A stretch of 64,000 nucleotides of DNA from Bordetella flabilis (GCF_001676725.1 NZ_CP016172.1:4278001-4342000); one strand, 5' to 3'. Positions 49,432 to 59,168 are shown, counted from the first letter of the stretch. The notes: generated by a model from the sequence alone, not told the origin. Numbers and translations: made by a program.

Positions 49432-50733
49432 ATGAATACCACCGTCCTGGCGGCCGGCGCGCCGCCCGTTACCGCGCAGCACAAGCGTGCCCTGATCGCG
49501 GCATGCATCGGCAATTTCATCGAGTACTTCGACTTCGTGATCTACGGCTATTTCGCCTCGGTCATCGCCAAGCTGTTCTTCCCCGCGGGAAACACGGCTG
49601 CCAGCCTGCTGCTGACCTTCGCCGTCTTCGCCATCAGCTATGCCTCCCGGCCCCTGGGCGGCATCCTGTTCGGCCACCTGGGCGACCGCTACGGCCGCAA
49701 GGTCCCGTTGTCGGCAGCGATCCTGCTGATCGCGGGATCGACCACCGTCATCGGCCTGATGCCCACCTACGAATCGATCGGCCTGGCCGCGCCCATCATC
49801 CTGACCATTGCCCGCCTGGTCCAAGGCGTATCGGTCGGCGGGGAATACGGCGGCGCCACGTCCTTCATCTCCGAATATGCACCGCCCAACCGGCGTGGCC
49901 TGTATACCGGATGGCAGACGTTCACCATCGGCCTGGCGCTGCTCGTCGGCGGCGGCGTGGCCTCCCTGCTGACCAGCCTGCTGAGTTCCGAGGACCTGCA
50001 CAGCTGGGGCTGGCGCCTGCCCTTCCTGGCCGGCCTGCCGCTGGGATTCGTCGGCCTTTACCTGCGCCTGAAGCTGGAGGAAACGCCCCACTTCACGTCG
50101 GTGCAGAAGACCCATGACGTGGAGAAATCTCCGCTGCTGACGGGGCTGCGCCAGGAATGGCGCGCGATCCTGATCGGCATGGGCCTGATTTCGGCGCCGT
50201 CGGCGTGCATCTATATCTACTACATCTACTCGCCTACCTATCTGTCGGTCGTGCGCGGCTTCAGCCTGGCCGACGCCCAACGCGCCAACCTGTACAGCCT
50301 GATCTTCTACTGCTGCCTGCTGCCGTTCTTCGCCTACCTGAGCGACATCGTCGGCCGGCGACCGCTGATGATCGCCAGCTCGCTGGCGATCGCGCTGGTG
50401 ACCTATCCGGCCTTCCACCTGCTCGATCCCAATGACTTCACCCAGACCGTGCTGGCGCTCTGCCTGATGGGACTGGCCTTCGCGCCGCACTCGGCGACCG
50501 CCTTGTGCGCCATGGCCGAAATACTGCCGACCAAGCTGCGCTATACCGGGTTGTCCGTAAGCCTGAACATCCCCGTGACCCTGCTCGGCGGAACGGCGCC
50601 TTTCATCGCCACCTACCTGGTGTCGCGCACCGGCGATCTGCAGTCGCCCGCCTGGTTCGTCATCGCGGCGGCCATCCTGACGCTGGTCGCCGCCACGGCA
50701 TACCGGGAAACCTTGCGCACGGGTTTGCGCTGA
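49432..50733 (+). CDS. MFS transporter, metabolite:H+ symporter (MHS) family
   Basis: A 433-residue transporter with twelve membrane helices. IGNFIEYFDFVIYGYFA in helix 1, GHLGDRYGRKVPL in loop 2-3 and the QGVSVGGEYGGATSFISEYAP motif in helix 4 mark the MHS group (citrate, shikimate, dicarboxylate and ketoglutarate symporters). It probably imports the substrate of the surrounding operon. Confidence 0.93.
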   Translation: MNTTVLAAGAPPVTAQHKRALIAACIGNFIEYFDFVIYGYFASVIAKLFFPAGNTAASLLLTFAVFAISYASRPLGGILFGHLGDRYGRKVPLSAAILLIAGSTTVIGLMPTYESIGLAAPIILTIARLVQGVSVGGEYGGATSFISEYAPPNRRGLYTGWQTFTIGLALLVGGGVASLLTSLLSSEDLHSWGWRLPFLAGLPLGFVGLYLRLKLEETPHFTSVQKTHDVEKSPLLTGLRQEWRAILIGMGLISAPSACIYIYYIYSPTYLSVVRGFSLADAQRANLYSLIFYCCLLPFFAYLSDIVGRRPLMIASSLAIALVTYPAFHLLDPNDFTQTVLALCLMGLAFAPHSATALCAMAEILPTKLRYTGLSVSLNIPVTLLGGTAPFIATYLVSRTGDLQSPAWFVIAAAILTLVAATAYRETLRTGLR

Positions 50734-50753
50734 CGGACGCCGCCGGAGCCGCC

Positions 50754-51521
50754 ATGAGACTGGCCGAAAAGCGTGTACTGATTACGGGCGGGGCCAGCGG
50801 CATCGGCCGCGCCATCGCGCACGCCTGCCAGCACGAGGGCGCCCATATCGTGCTGGTCGATCGCGACGAGGCCGGCGCGGCCCGCGTCGCGGCAGAGCTC
50901 GCCACGGTGGCGGGCGACAGGCCCGCCCACGCCCATGCAGCCGACCTGGCGCGTGAAGACGCGATCGCGGCCGTCCTGGACGCCGTACTGGAAGCGGGCG
51001 ACATCGACGTGCTGGTCAACAGCGCCGGCATCGGCGCCACCACCCCCTTCCTGGAGACCGACGTCAGCCTGTTCGACAGGATGTACGCAATCAACCTGCG
51101 CGGGACGTTCTTGATGGCCCAGGGCGTGGCGCGCGCCATGGTGGCGCGCCGCGTCGCGGGCTCCATCATCAATATCGGCTCCGTATCGGGCAGCCGTGGC
51201 AATACCGGCCGGGCCGCCTACGGCACGATGAAGGCGGGCGTGACGCAGTTGACGCGCATCATGGCGGTGGAGCTGGCGTGTCACGGCATCCGCGTCAATG
51301 CGATCGCGCCCGGACCCATCGAGACGCCGCTGACCCGCGACGCGCATTCCGCAGCGACACGGCGGGCCTGGCTCGATGTCGTCCCGGCCGCGCGCTATGG
51401 CACGCCGGAAGAAGTCGCCAGGGCCGCTGTTTTTCTTGCCGGCGACGAGGCCACCTACATCAACGGCCACGTCCTCGACGTGGATGGCGGCTTCATGGCG
51501 GCGGGCGTACTGCGCGGGTAG
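50754..51521 (+). CDS. Short-chain dehydrogenase/reductase
   Basis: A 255-residue SDR. ITGGASGIGRAIA (10-22) binds cofactor, VDRDEA suggests NAD, NSAGIG is present, and the catalytic residues lie in NIGSVSGSRG and YGTMKAGV. Ends INGHVLDVDGGF. It differs clearly from the SDR two genes upstream, so the pathway uses two distinct oxidoreductases. Confidence 0.9.
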   Translation: MRLAEKRVLITGGASGIGRAIAHACQHEGAHIVLVDRDEAGAARVAAELATVAGDRPAHAHAADLAREDAIAAVLDAVLEAGDIDVLVNSAGIGATTPFLETDVSLFDRMYAINLRGTFLMAQGVARAMVARRVAGSIINIGSVSGSRGNTGRAAYGTMKAGVTQLTRIMAVELACHGIRVNAIAPGPIETPLTRDAHSAATRRAWLDVVPAARYGTPEEVARAAVFLAGDEATYINGHVLDVDGGFMAAGVLRG

Positions 51522-51670
51522 TGTGTTTCAGCTAGGCAATGTCCGTGCGCACCGCGATGAACGACGAATCAAAGGTGCGCCGGTCCGCGCCATAAGGGCA
51601 CGGGCCCTGTCGCGGACAATGGCGCCACGGGTAACGGGCCGAGGCGCTGTACCGCTGCGCTCGGATCTGC

Positions 51671-52897
51671 TCAGGCATCCAGCGCGCGCATCGCGGTTTC
51701 GAAGGCGCTGCCGGAATCCGCGCCGACCAGCTTCTTGATCTTGCCGACAGCACTGTCCTCACCGGCGATGACCGCGGCGGCCGCCTTGCGCATGCCCTTG
51801 GCGGGATCTCCGCCGCCAAAAAGGGTCGCGAGCACGAGTAGCGCCATCGGGCAGCGTCCACCGGTCCGGACGGGAAACACCTGCAGCTTGCCCTGCCCGC
51901 CACACGCGTGCTGGCCGCCATCCTGGACCGGCTGTCCCGCGCCCCAGAGGTCCCGGGCGGTATGGAACGGCGGCCGGTGCGCGTCATGATCCAGCGTCTT
52001 GTGCAGACGGTGCGCCACCTTGATCCCGATATCGGCCGCCACGTGCACGGCGCCCACGATCGGCATGACACCGATGGCGACACCGCCCAGCCCCGCCATC
52101 CAGTCGTGCGAGATCCGCTGTGCCGTCGCGCCGCAGCGGCAATGCGTGCCATACCGTTGCGCCAGCGACTCCATGGCCCCAATACGGTCGTTCACTGCGA
52201 CCGTGCTGGCCAGCGCGCCGGCGCTGGTCAGGAGGGGACTGACGACCGCAACGGTATTGATGAAGGCCGCATGGGTGTTGAGCCAGTTCGCTACATCCAT
52301 GGCGGCGGCCAGCATTTTCTCGCTGATCGCCGCCGCCATGCCTATCGGCGTGCGCATGAGCACCCATTTATGGATGTAGTCGAGCGCCGGAACGCCTGCG
52401 CCAAAGGCATCGGGCGCCTTGCGCAACAGCCGCGCGGCCTCTTGCACCACGGGGCTGCCGGCGTACTGCATTCCGTTCTTGACCGCGGTGACCGTGGAGT
52501 CCATCACGGCCATGGCCACCCCGCCCCCGCCCGTCATGCGGTTCAGGGCCGCGCTGCCCTGACGCGGCAAGCCGGTTTGCCCGTTGGGCTTGCCCCGCAT
52601 CGACGGCGCGTCCGCGGCGGCCAGGGCCATGTCGACCAGCCGCTTGGCCTGCTTGTACGTTGGTTCTACGGGGAACAGCCCGATCGAGGCCAGCGCGCTG
52701 CCCACCACATGGGCATGGTCGATGAGCGCCACCATGGCGCGGATGACCTGCCTGTCGCGTTCGGTGCGCGCCGCGTCTCTTTGCCGGGCCGCCGCCGACA
52801 CATCCCTGGCCACCTGGTCCCTGGCGGAGGTGGCGGCCATCATCTTGCTCAGGCGCAACCGCGCGAATTCTTCCTTATACGGATTTCGGCTGTGCAT
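51671..52897 (-). CDS. Hypothetical protein with long helical and hydrophobic regions
   Basis: A 408-residue protein of unknown family. The N-terminal 60 residues are charged and helical (QVARDVSAAARQRDAARTERDRQ). The middle contains alternating hydrophobic helices (INTVAVVSPLLTSAGALASTVAV and WMAGLGGVAIGVMPIVGAVHVAADIGI). Cysteines cluster as HCRCGA, HACGGQ and RCPM. There is no signal peptide. Size and composition are compatible with a secreted effector or toxin-like protein, but there is no direct evidence. It lies with other unknown genes between the catabolic operon and tRNA-Ser. Confidence 0.65.
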   Translation of the reverse strand: MHSRNPYKEEFARLRLSKMMAATSARDQVARDVSAAARQRDAARTERDRQVIRAMVALIDHAHVVGSALASIGLFPVEPTYKQAKRLVDMALAAADAPSMRGKPNGQTGLPRQGSAALNRMTGGGGVAMAVMDSTVTAVKNGMQYAGSPVVQEAARLLRKAPDAFGAGVPALDYIHKWVLMRTPIGMAAAISEKMLAAAMDVANWLNTHAAFINTVAVVSPLLTSAGALASTVAVNDRIGAMESLAQRYGTHCRCGATAQRISHDWMAGLGGVAIGVMPIVGAVHVAADIGIKVAHRLHKTLDHDAHRPPFHTARDLWGAGQPVQDGGQHACGGQGKLQVFPVRTGGRCPMALLVLATLFGGGDPAKGMRKAAAAVIAGEDSAVGKIKKLVGADSGSAFETAMRALDA

Positions 52898-53117
52898 CGT
52901 GCTCCCGTTGTACGTATGCGCATGGGCGGCCCCGGGCCCGGATCGGATAATTCTGAGGCTCGCGGCATTCTCACGTTCAGCTTGATGAAAGTCGTTGGGA
53001 AATATCTGAGCCCGGCGCGGCGCCGGCTGCCACGCCGGACACCGCGCGCCGGCAATGGCGATGCGCTATTCTGGATCGACCCTTGCTGACGCGCGGGCCT
53101 TGCCCCTGGAGGTGCGT

Positions 53118-53300
53118 ATGAATAGCCGGAACCGATTTCTATCCCTGACCGCCGCTTGCTTGCTGGGGATGCTGCTGGGCGGTTGCGCCAACGATGGGCG
53201 TTTCGATCATCCCGGTCCACCGCACCCTGGCGCTGCGAACCCCTGGGCCACCGAGGGCGGCTGGGGTCCTGGGCCGAACTATCCCGCGACGGGACATTGA
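53118..53300 (+). CDS. Small outer-membrane-type lipoprotein
   Basis: A 60-residue protein with an N-terminal signal and lipobox (LLGMLLGGC, Cys23 after Gly-Gly). The mature part is short and rich in Gly, Pro, His and Trp (HPGPPHPGAANPW). GGAGG precedes the ATG. Function unknown. Confidence 0.75.
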   Translation: MNSRNRFLSLTAACLLGMLLGGCANDGRFDHPGPPHPGAANPWATEGGWGPGPNYPATGH

Positions 53301-53387
53301 GTGGATGCGGCAGGCCCATGCGCGCTTGCGCCAGGCCTTCGCTGGTCGCCGGTCGCCGGGCCCTCGGCCGGGATGGCGCGCACCGGG

Positions 53388-54065
53388 CTACATGCCGCCG
53401 CGCTTCTTCACGCTGCACAGAATGCTCGCGCCTTGCGGCAGCGACAGCATATAGGCATTTGCGATCACGGCGGTCATGTCGCCATAGATCCTTGCGCCCA
53501 GGCGCAAGGCCTCGCGCAGCTGGAACGCGATAACCACATAGTCCACCGGCTCCGCGCCCTGCTTGTCTGCCGCGATATAGCGGGTCAGCGCGGCGATGTA
53601 GCCATCCAGTGACGTTTCGCGGGCACTGGCGATGCATACATTGAGCAGCTCGCGCCCGGCCAGGGCCGAGGACTTGTACATGGGCGCCTGGAAGTACTGG
53701 GGAAAGTACGAATGCGGCTCCGACCGGTAGTAGTCCTGGATGCAAACCCCGGTCGCATGCGCCGGAGCGCCACTGACCAGGCAGGATTTTTCGCCCACCA
53801 TGCGCACCCGGTCGGCCCGCGTGGCGCGGACTACCCACGAAAATGGCGATAGGCCATGCATCGCCATGATGGCGGCGGTCACTTCGCGGTCCGCGATGCC
53901 TTCAGGGATGCAGCTCAGATAGGGGGGCCTGGTCCCGTCCCTGCCGACGCCGAACGTCCCCCCGTGAAGATAGCGGCTCGAGAGGTCCTCGAATTTCGTG
54001 GGAACGAGCGCGCCTGCATCGGCCAGGGCATTGGCATTGAAGGCGTGGCGGCGTTGGATTGGCAT
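53388..54065 (-). CDS. Hypothetical protein
   Basis: A 225-residue soluble protein I do not recognise. It has several cysteines (LSCIPEG, SCLVSG, GVCIQDYY, NVCIAS, ILCSV) and a C-terminal helix-rich part (VIAFQLREALRLGARIYGDMTAVIANAYML). No signal peptide or membrane segment. ATG 54065 has GGAG closely upstream; an in-frame ATG at 54092 is an alternative. It lies beside another unknown gene in the same direction. Confidence 0.6.
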   Translation of the reverse strand: MPIQRRHAFNANALADAGALVPTKFEDLSSRYLHGGTFGVGRDGTRPPYLSCIPEGIADREVTAAIMAMHGLSPFSWVVRATRADRVRMVGEKSCLVSGAPAHATGVCIQDYYRSEPHSYFPQYFQAPMYKSSALAGRELLNVCIASARETSLDGYIAALTRYIAADKQGAEPVDYVVIAFQLREALRLGARIYGDMTAVIANAYMLSLPQGASILCSVKKRGGM

Positions 54066-54192
54066 AAGCTCCGGTCCTGGAAGGCGCGACATGCGCCTGG
54101 AACGGAGTTTTATGCCCTTGAAGAGGGACGTGGACCAGTGGAAATATCTCAGGCCGCCCCGGTCGGCGCCGGGGCTCGGCCATATCTTGGCG

Positions 54193-54633
54193 TCACGCCG
54201 TCGTTGACGGACTCAATGCCAGGTTGATCGGCATTCTGTGGGAAATACCGACCAAATTGTCACCTTCATCAAGTATGGAAAAGACGATAAAGGCGTTGCC
54301 GTTCTTCACGCCGTTAAGTTGCGCCATCGAAAATGCCCGTGCCGCCGTCCTGGTCCGATAGTAGGCGTGCGCCAACATGTCCGTCGTTATGGTCACCAGT
54401 GACGAACCCGGCTCCAGGTTCAAGTCCGTCAGCTCCTCGACCTGGGGCGCGGCCTTGTTCGTCACTGCCACAAGCAGCTTGTATCCGGCGACGATGCCCC
54501 CACCCGCCAGGGGAAAATTAATGGGGATGCCTTGTTCGTCCTGCGCCTGCCCGACAATGAATTGCGGGGCGTCATAAGTTGCGGAAGGCAAGGCCCTATC
54601 GCCGTGTTTCTCGATCAGGTTCTTCATGTCCAT
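54193..54633 (-). CDS. Hypothetical protein
   Basis: A 146-residue soluble protein beginning MDMKNLIEKHGDRALPSA. Beta-rich segments (APQFIVGQAQDEQG, AGYKLLVAVTNKAA) precede a helical region (TDMLAHAYYRTRTAARAFSMAQ) and a final strand set (NAFIVFSILDEGDNLVGI). GAGG six bases before ATG 54633 decides the start; longer frames run back into the tRNA-Ser terminator. No family recognised. Confidence 0.6.
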   Translation of the reverse strand: MDMKNLIEKHGDRALPSATYDAPQFIVGQAQDEQGIPINFPLAGGGIVAGYKLLVAVTNKAAPQVEELTDLNLEPGSSLVTITTDMLAHAYYRTRTAARAFSMAQLNGVKNGNAFIVFSILDEGDNLVGISHRMPINLALSPSTTA

Positions 54634-54800
54634 GAGCGACCTCGGGGAAAATTCCATGGGAGCGCAACGCGGTACCAGGTTGCGCATCAACGCTACAGGA
54701 CTGGAATAGGGGCGATGATTGGATACCCCGCCATTCTTTTTGATAACCGTCCCCGCCGGGCGGCGTCGGCGCTGCCGGGCATTGCACATGAAGCAGGCAA

Positions 54801-54832
54801 TAAAAAACCCGCAAGCGTCGATTCTTGCGGGT
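54801..54832 (-). terminator. Rho-independent terminator of tRNA-Ser
   Basis: A perfect 9-bp stem ACCCGCAAG/CTTGCGGGT (54807-54815 with 54824-54832) with an 8-base loop is followed on the minus strand by TTTTTTA. It lies 74 bases beyond the 3' end of tRNA-Ser. Confidence 0.9.
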
Positions 54833-54905
54833 ATCCAGGCCTCGCTGGTCTTGCCACCCGATTTTTCGAAATGGCCTTGCGAAATGGCTTTGCGCGGTGA
54901 CTCTG

Positions 54906-54998
54906 TGGCGGAGACGGTGGGATTCGAACCCACGATGCAGTTTTTAGCCACATACTCCCTTAGCAGGGGAGCCCCTTCAGCCTCTCGGGCACGTCTCC
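54906..54998 (-). tRNA. tRNA-Ser (anticodon GCT)
   Basis: The minus strand gives acceptor GGAGACG with CGTCTCC, anticodon loop CTGCTAA, a long variable arm, T-loop TTCGAAT, discriminator G and encoded CCA. The 93-base length and long variable arm are typical of tRNA-Ser. Confidence 0.97.
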
Positions 54999-55081
54999 GC
55001 AGAATTTGCGATTCTAGCATAAAGCTCCGCCGTCCTGCCGCATCCCGGGGTAGGCATCAGGACGGCGTTGCATGGACGCAA

Positions 55082-56347
55082 TCAGGCCTTTTCGGCGGGC
55101 GCCTGGTCCAGGCCGAAGGCCTTGTGCAGGGCGCGCACCGCGAGCTCCATGTACTTGTCCTCGATGATCACCGAAGTCTTGATTTCGCTGGTGCTGATCA
55201 TCTGGATATTGATGCCTTCGTTCGACAGCGTCTGGAACATCAGGCTGGCAACGCCCACGTGGGAACGCATCCCGATACCGACGATGGACACCTTGCACAC
55301 CTTCTCGTCCGTGACCAGCTCGCGGGCCTGCACCGCGGGCATGACCTCGCGCTTGAGCACGTCGATGGTGCGCTGGAATTCGTTGCGATTGACGGTGAAG
55401 GAGAAGTCCGTCGTGCCGGCTACCGACTGGTTCTGCACGATGATGTCGACGTCGATATTGGCGGCGGCGACCGGCCCCAGGATGGAATAGGCGACACCGG
55501 GCCTGTCCGGCACGGCCAACAGGGTGATCTTGGCTTCGTCGCGGCTGAAGGCGATGCCGGAGACAACGGCGGCTTCCATTTTTTCGTCTTCCTCAAAGGT
55601 AATCAGCGTGCCCGAGCGCATTTCCTCGTCGAGCGGAATCAGGGGGTCGGTCAGCGAGGACAGCACGCGGGTCGGCACGCGGTACTTGCCGGCGAATTCG
55701 ACCGAGCGGATCTGCAGGACTTTGGAGCCCAGCGAGGCCATTTCCAGCATTTCCTCGAAGGACACCACCGGCATGCGGCGCGCTTCGGGCACCACGCGAG
55801 GATCGGTCGTGTAGACGCCATCCACGTCGGTGTAGATCAGGCATTCGTCGGCGTTCAGGGCGGCCGCCACCGCCACCGCGGAGGTATCGGACCCGCCCCG
55901 GCCCAGCGTAGTGATATTGCCGTCGTCGTCCACGCCCTGGAATCCGGTCACGATGACGACGCGCCCGGCGTCCAGGTCGGCACGGATGCGCTGGTCGTCG
56001 ATCGAAGTGATACGGGCCTTGGTGTAGGAGCCGTCCGTGCGCACGGGCACCTGCCAGCCGGCATAGCTGCGCGCGGGCACGCCCGCCGCCTGCAGCGCCA
56101 CGGCCAGCAGGCCGCTGGAGGCCTGTTCACCGGTCGCGGCGATCATGTCGAGTTCCCGGCCATCGGGCTGCGGCGTAATCTCCCGCGCCAGGCCTAGCAA
56201 ACGATTGGTTTCGCCGGCCATGGCCGAAGGCACCACCACCACTTTGTGGCCGGCGGCATGCCACTTCGCGACGCGACGCGCCACGTTCTTGATGCGCTCG
56301 ACCGAGCCCATCGAGGTACCGCCATATTTATGAACGATCAGGGACAT
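55082..56347 (-). CDS. lysC: Aspartate kinase
   Basis: A 421-residue enzyme that phosphorylates aspartate, the first step to lysine, threonine, methionine and diaminopimelate. KYGGTSMGS (7-15) is the kinase signature; GFQGVDDDGNITTLGRGGSDTSAVA is the nucleotide/substrate region; two ACT domains fill the C-terminal third (ITLLAVPDRPGVAYSI and VSIVGIGMRSHVGVA), so feedback inhibition by lysine and/or threonine is likely. Length is usual for the single-function betaproteobacterial form. Confidence 0.97.
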   Translation of the reverse strand: MSLIVHKYGGTSMGSVERIKNVARRVAKWHAAGHKVVVVPSAMAGETNRLLGLAREITPQPDGRELDMIAATGEQASSGLLAVALQAAGVPARSYAGWQVPVRTDGSYTKARITSIDDQRIRADLDAGRVVIVTGFQGVDDDGNITTLGRGGSDTSAVAVAAALNADECLIYTDVDGVYTTDPRVVPEARRMPVVSFEEMLEMASLGSKVLQIRSVEFAGKYRVPTRVLSSLTDPLIPLDEEMRSGTLITFEEDEKMEAAVVSGIAFSRDEAKITLLAVPDRPGVAYSILGPVAAANIDVDIIVQNQSVAGTTDFSFTVNRNEFQRTIDVLKREVMPAVQARELVTDEKVCKVSIVGIGMRSHVGVASLMFQTLSNEGINIQMISTSEIKTSVIIEDKYMELAVRALHKAFGLDQAPAEKA

Positions 56348-56437
56348 CTCGTACTCTGGCTGGGAAAGCTGCCGGAACGCCGGGCAGGCAAAGCGGGCTA
56401 TTTTAGCGTGGCCGCGGGAAGTCGTCCGACAGGCGGC

Positions 56438-57499
56438 TTATCCCTTGCCAGGAGGCGGGACAGGATCCGGACCCTGCTCGTCCGCCGGCGGCCAGGGATC
56501 GATGCGGACGCGCCCCCGCACGCAGCGCACCGCGTGGCCATCCTGGCGCCAGGTCATCTGCCTGTCGTGCCCCAGGCTATGCAGCTGACGCAACTGCTTC
56601 ATCAATTCGGCCAGGCGGGCCTCGGTGGGCATGCGTGCCCCATGCAGTCCCAGCCAGTGGCGCAGGACCTGCGCCTGCCGGGGCGGGGACAGTCGCCGCC
56701 ACAAAGCCAGGGCGAAGCTGTCCCCCTGGACCGACGGGTCCAGGGCCGCCAGGTCGTCCCGCGCCACCTCGTCCAAAATGCGAGCGGCTTCGTCGGCCAG
56801 GCGGGCATGGCGCGCCAGAATGCCCTGCCAGCCGGGCCAGCGCGCATCCAGCGCCGGAACCAGCATGGTGCGCAGGGCGGCGCGCGTATAACGGACGTCG
56901 GCGTTGGAAGGATCCTGCACCGGCCGCCACCCCTGCGCGGCGGCGTAGTCCTGGGCCGCCGCGAGAACCCGCGCTCGCGGCACGTCCAGCCACGGGCGCA
57001 GATACACGACGCCGTCGCGCTCGACCCGCGGGGCCATGGCCGACAGCCCGGCCGGACCGGCCCCGCGCAGCAGGCGCAGCAGGACGGTCTCGGCCTGGTC
57101 GTCACGATGATGGGCCAGCAGGATGTGCCGCAGGCCCAGCGCGGCGGCCGCCTGCGACAAGGCGGCATAGCGCGCCTGGCGCGCGGCGGCCTCGATGCCC
57201 TTGCCCGCGTCGACGGGCACCTGGACGCGCAGGATATGGACAGGCACCTGCAGCGCGTCGCCCAAGGCCTGGACGGTGTCCGCCCAGGCATCGGCCGTTT
57301 CGAACAAGCCATGGTGGACGTGCAGAAGGTGCAGCGACCATGCCGCCCCGCGCGCCAGGGCGGCGGCATGCACGGCCAGCATCGCGGAATCCGCGCCGCC
57401 GCTGACGGCGACGCCGACGGCCCGCACATCGGCTGGCAAACCGGCCAGCGTCCCGCGCAGCGGCACCGTCAGTTCAGCATCGCTGCCCATGGACGCCAT
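56438..57499 (-). CDS. tilS: tRNA(Ile)-lysidine synthetase
   Basis: A 353-residue enzyme that converts C34 of the CAU-anticodon tRNA-Ile to lysidine, so that it reads AUA. The PP-loop SGGADS (33-38) binds ATP; LLAHHRDDQAETVLLRLLRGAG and the YLRPWLDVPRARV segment followed by EDPSN-like QDPSNADVRYTRAALR are TilS hallmarks. The C-terminal domain is short, as in related genera. It lies between accA and lysC in the same direction. Confidence 0.95.
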   Translation of the reverse strand: MASMGSDAELTVPLRGTLAGLPADVRAVGVAVSGGADSAMLAVHAAALARGAAWSLHLLHVHHGLFETADAWADTVQALGDALQVPVHILRVQVPVDAGKGIEAAARQARYAALSQAAAALGLRHILLAHHRDDQAETVLLRLLRGAGPAGLSAMAPRVERDGVVYLRPWLDVPRARVLAAAQDYAAAQGWRPVQDPSNADVRYTRAALRTMLVPALDARWPGWQGILARHARLADEAARILDEVARDDLAALDPSVQGDSFALALWRRLSPPRQAQVLRHWLGLHGARMPTEARLAELMKQLRQLHSLGHDRQMTWRQDGHAVRCVRGRVRIDPWPPADEQGPDPVPPPGKG

Positions 57500-57521
57500 G
57501 ACGGTCCCTCGAAATGTGAAT

Positions 57522-58487
57522 TCAGGCGCGCGCTTCCTGCACCCGGCCGTAGGCGAGCACGCGTTGCAGCCGATGCTCCACCAACTGGTCCGGGCCCAGG
57601 CCGGACAACTGGCGCAAGGTATCGCCCAGGGCGCGGCGCAACAGGCGCGCCATGACGCGCGGATCGCGATGCGCCCCGCCGACGGGCTCGTTGACGACGC
57701 GGTCGATCAGGCCCAGGTCTTTCAGGCGCGGCGCGGTGATGCCCAGGGCTTCGGCGGCCTCCGGGGCCTTGTCGGGGCTGCGCCACAGGATGGATGCGCA
57801 GCCCTCGGGCGAGATCACGGAATAGGTCGCGTATTGCAGCATCAGGACGGAATTGGCCACCGCGATGGCCAGCGCTCCGCCCGAACCGCCCTCGCCGATG
57901 ATGGTGGCGACGATGGGCACGCGCAGTTCGGCCATGGCGTACAGGTTGTGGCCGATGGCTTCGGACTGGCCGCGTTCTTCCGCGCCGATGCCCGGATAGG
58001 CGCCGGGCGTATCGACGAATGTGAATACCGGGATGCCGAATTTCTCGGCCAGGCGCATCAGGCGCAGGGCCTTGCGATACCCTTCCGGCCGCGGCATGCC
58101 GAAATTGCGCATCGCGCGTTCCTTGGTATCCCGGCCCTTCTGGTGGCCGATGACCATGCAGGATGCGCCATTGAAGCGGGCCAGGCCACCGACGATGGAC
58201 TGGTCGTCGGCATACATGCGATCACCATGCAGCTCATGGAAATCGGTGAAGATTTCCCGGACGTAGTCCATGGTGTAGGGCCGCTGCGGATGCCGCGCGA
58301 CCAGCGCCGTCTGCCACGGCGTCAGCTTGCCGTAGATGTCCTTGGCCAGCGCCTGGCTTTTCTGCTGCAGGCGCGCGATCTCGTCGGAGATATCGACCGC
58401 GGAATCGGCCTGCACGAAACGCAGTTGCTCGATCTTGTTGTCGAGCTCGGCCAGCGGTTGCTCGAAGTCCAGGAAGGTGTTGCGCAT
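57522..58487 (-). CDS. accA: Acetyl-CoA carboxylase carboxyltransferase subunit alpha
   Basis: A 321-residue subunit that with AccD transfers the carboxyl group from biotin to acetyl-CoA for fatty acid synthesis. [19 protein letters not shown] at the N-terminus, [30 protein letters not shown] and [16 protein letters not shown] are characteristic. ATG 58487 gives a length close to E. coli AccA; an in-frame ATG at 58514 is an alternative. Confidence 0.97.
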   Translation of the reverse strand: MRNTFLDFEQPLAELDNKIEQLRFVQADSAVDISDEIARLQQKSQALAKDIYGKLTPWQTALVARHPQRPYTMDYVREIFTDFHELHGDRMYADDQSIVGGLARFNGASCMVIGHQKGRDTKERAMRNFGMPRPEGYRKALRLMRLAEKFGIPVFTFVDTPGAYPGIGAEERGQSEAIGHNLYAMAELRVPIVATIIGEGGSGGALAIAVANSVLMLQYATYSVISPEGCASILWRSPDKAPEAAEALGITAPRLKDLGLIDRVVNEPVGGAHRDPRVMARLLRRALGDTLRQLSGLGPDQLVEHRLQRVLAYGRVQEARA

Positions 58488-58529
58488 GTAGGTGTGGTTC
58501 CGTTGATGGGCCATGCGGCATCATGGGCG

Positions 58530-59168
58530 TCAGTACTGGATCGGTTCCAGACTGTGCCACAGATACCAGGTTGCCACGGTACGCCAGGGTTGCCAGGCCA
58601 GCGAGACTTCGCGCGCTTCGAAGCGCGAGACGGGTTCGCCGCTGAAATAGTGTAGCGAGATCGCCTTGAGCAATCCCAGGTCATCCAGCGGCAGTACATC
58701 GGGCCGCTGCAGGTTGAAAATCAGGAACATCTCGGCTGTCCAGCGGCCTATGCCCCGGATCGCCACCAGTTCCTCGATGACGGCCTCGTCCTCCATCACG
58801 GACCAGCGTTCGGGATGGACCTTGCGCTCGCTGAAATGCACGGCCAGGTCCAGCACGTATTCCGCCTTGCGCTTGGACAGACCCGCTTCCCGCAGGCCCG
58901 GTTCCCCTATGCGCAGCACCGATGCCGGCGATGGCCGCGAGCCGGCGGCCTGGGTGAAACGCTGCCAGATGGATTCGGCGGCGCGCGTGGTGATCTGCTG
59001 CCCCACGATAGAGCGGGCCAGGGTCACGAACGGCGTGCCGCGCGACTTCAGCCAGACTTCGGGATGTTTGGGAATGAGCTTCTTGAGGATGCGGTCGCGC
59101 CGCACCAGGTGGGCGACGGCATCTTCCCAGTAGGCGGGCTTGGCGACGGTGATATCGGCGCTGGACAT
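58530..59168 (-). CDS. DNA-3-methyladenine glycosylase II-like (AlkA/HhH-GPD) protein
   Basis: A 212-residue base-excision repair glycosylase. GTPFVTLARSIVGQQITTRAAESIWQRF is the start of the fold; the helix-hairpin-helix IRGIGRWTAEMFLIF is followed by PLDDLG with the catalytic Asp. It lacks the N-terminal domain of E. coli AlkA. It removes alkylated bases such as 3-methyladenine. ATG 59168 has AGGAG 10 bases upstream. Confidence 0.9.
   Translation of the reverse strand: MSSADITVAKPAYWEDAVAHLVRRDRILKKLIPKHPEVWLKSRGTPFVTLARSIVGQQITTRAAESIWQRFTQAAGSRPSPASVLRIGEPGLREAGLSKRKAEYVLDLAVHFSERKVHPERWSVMEDEAVIEELVAIRGIGRWTAEMFLIFNLQRPDVLPLDDLGLLKAISLHYFSGEPVSRFEAREVSLAWQPWRTVATWYLWHSLEPIQY

Noticed and set aside
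53388..54633. Homology between the two adjacent unknown proteins
   Set aside because: By eye the C-terminal parts share only scattered hydrophobic positions, not enough to claim a duplication.
54634..55020. Extension of the 146-residue protein through tRNA-Ser
   Set aside because: The frame runs across a terminator and a tRNA gene; ATG 54633 has a ribosome site.
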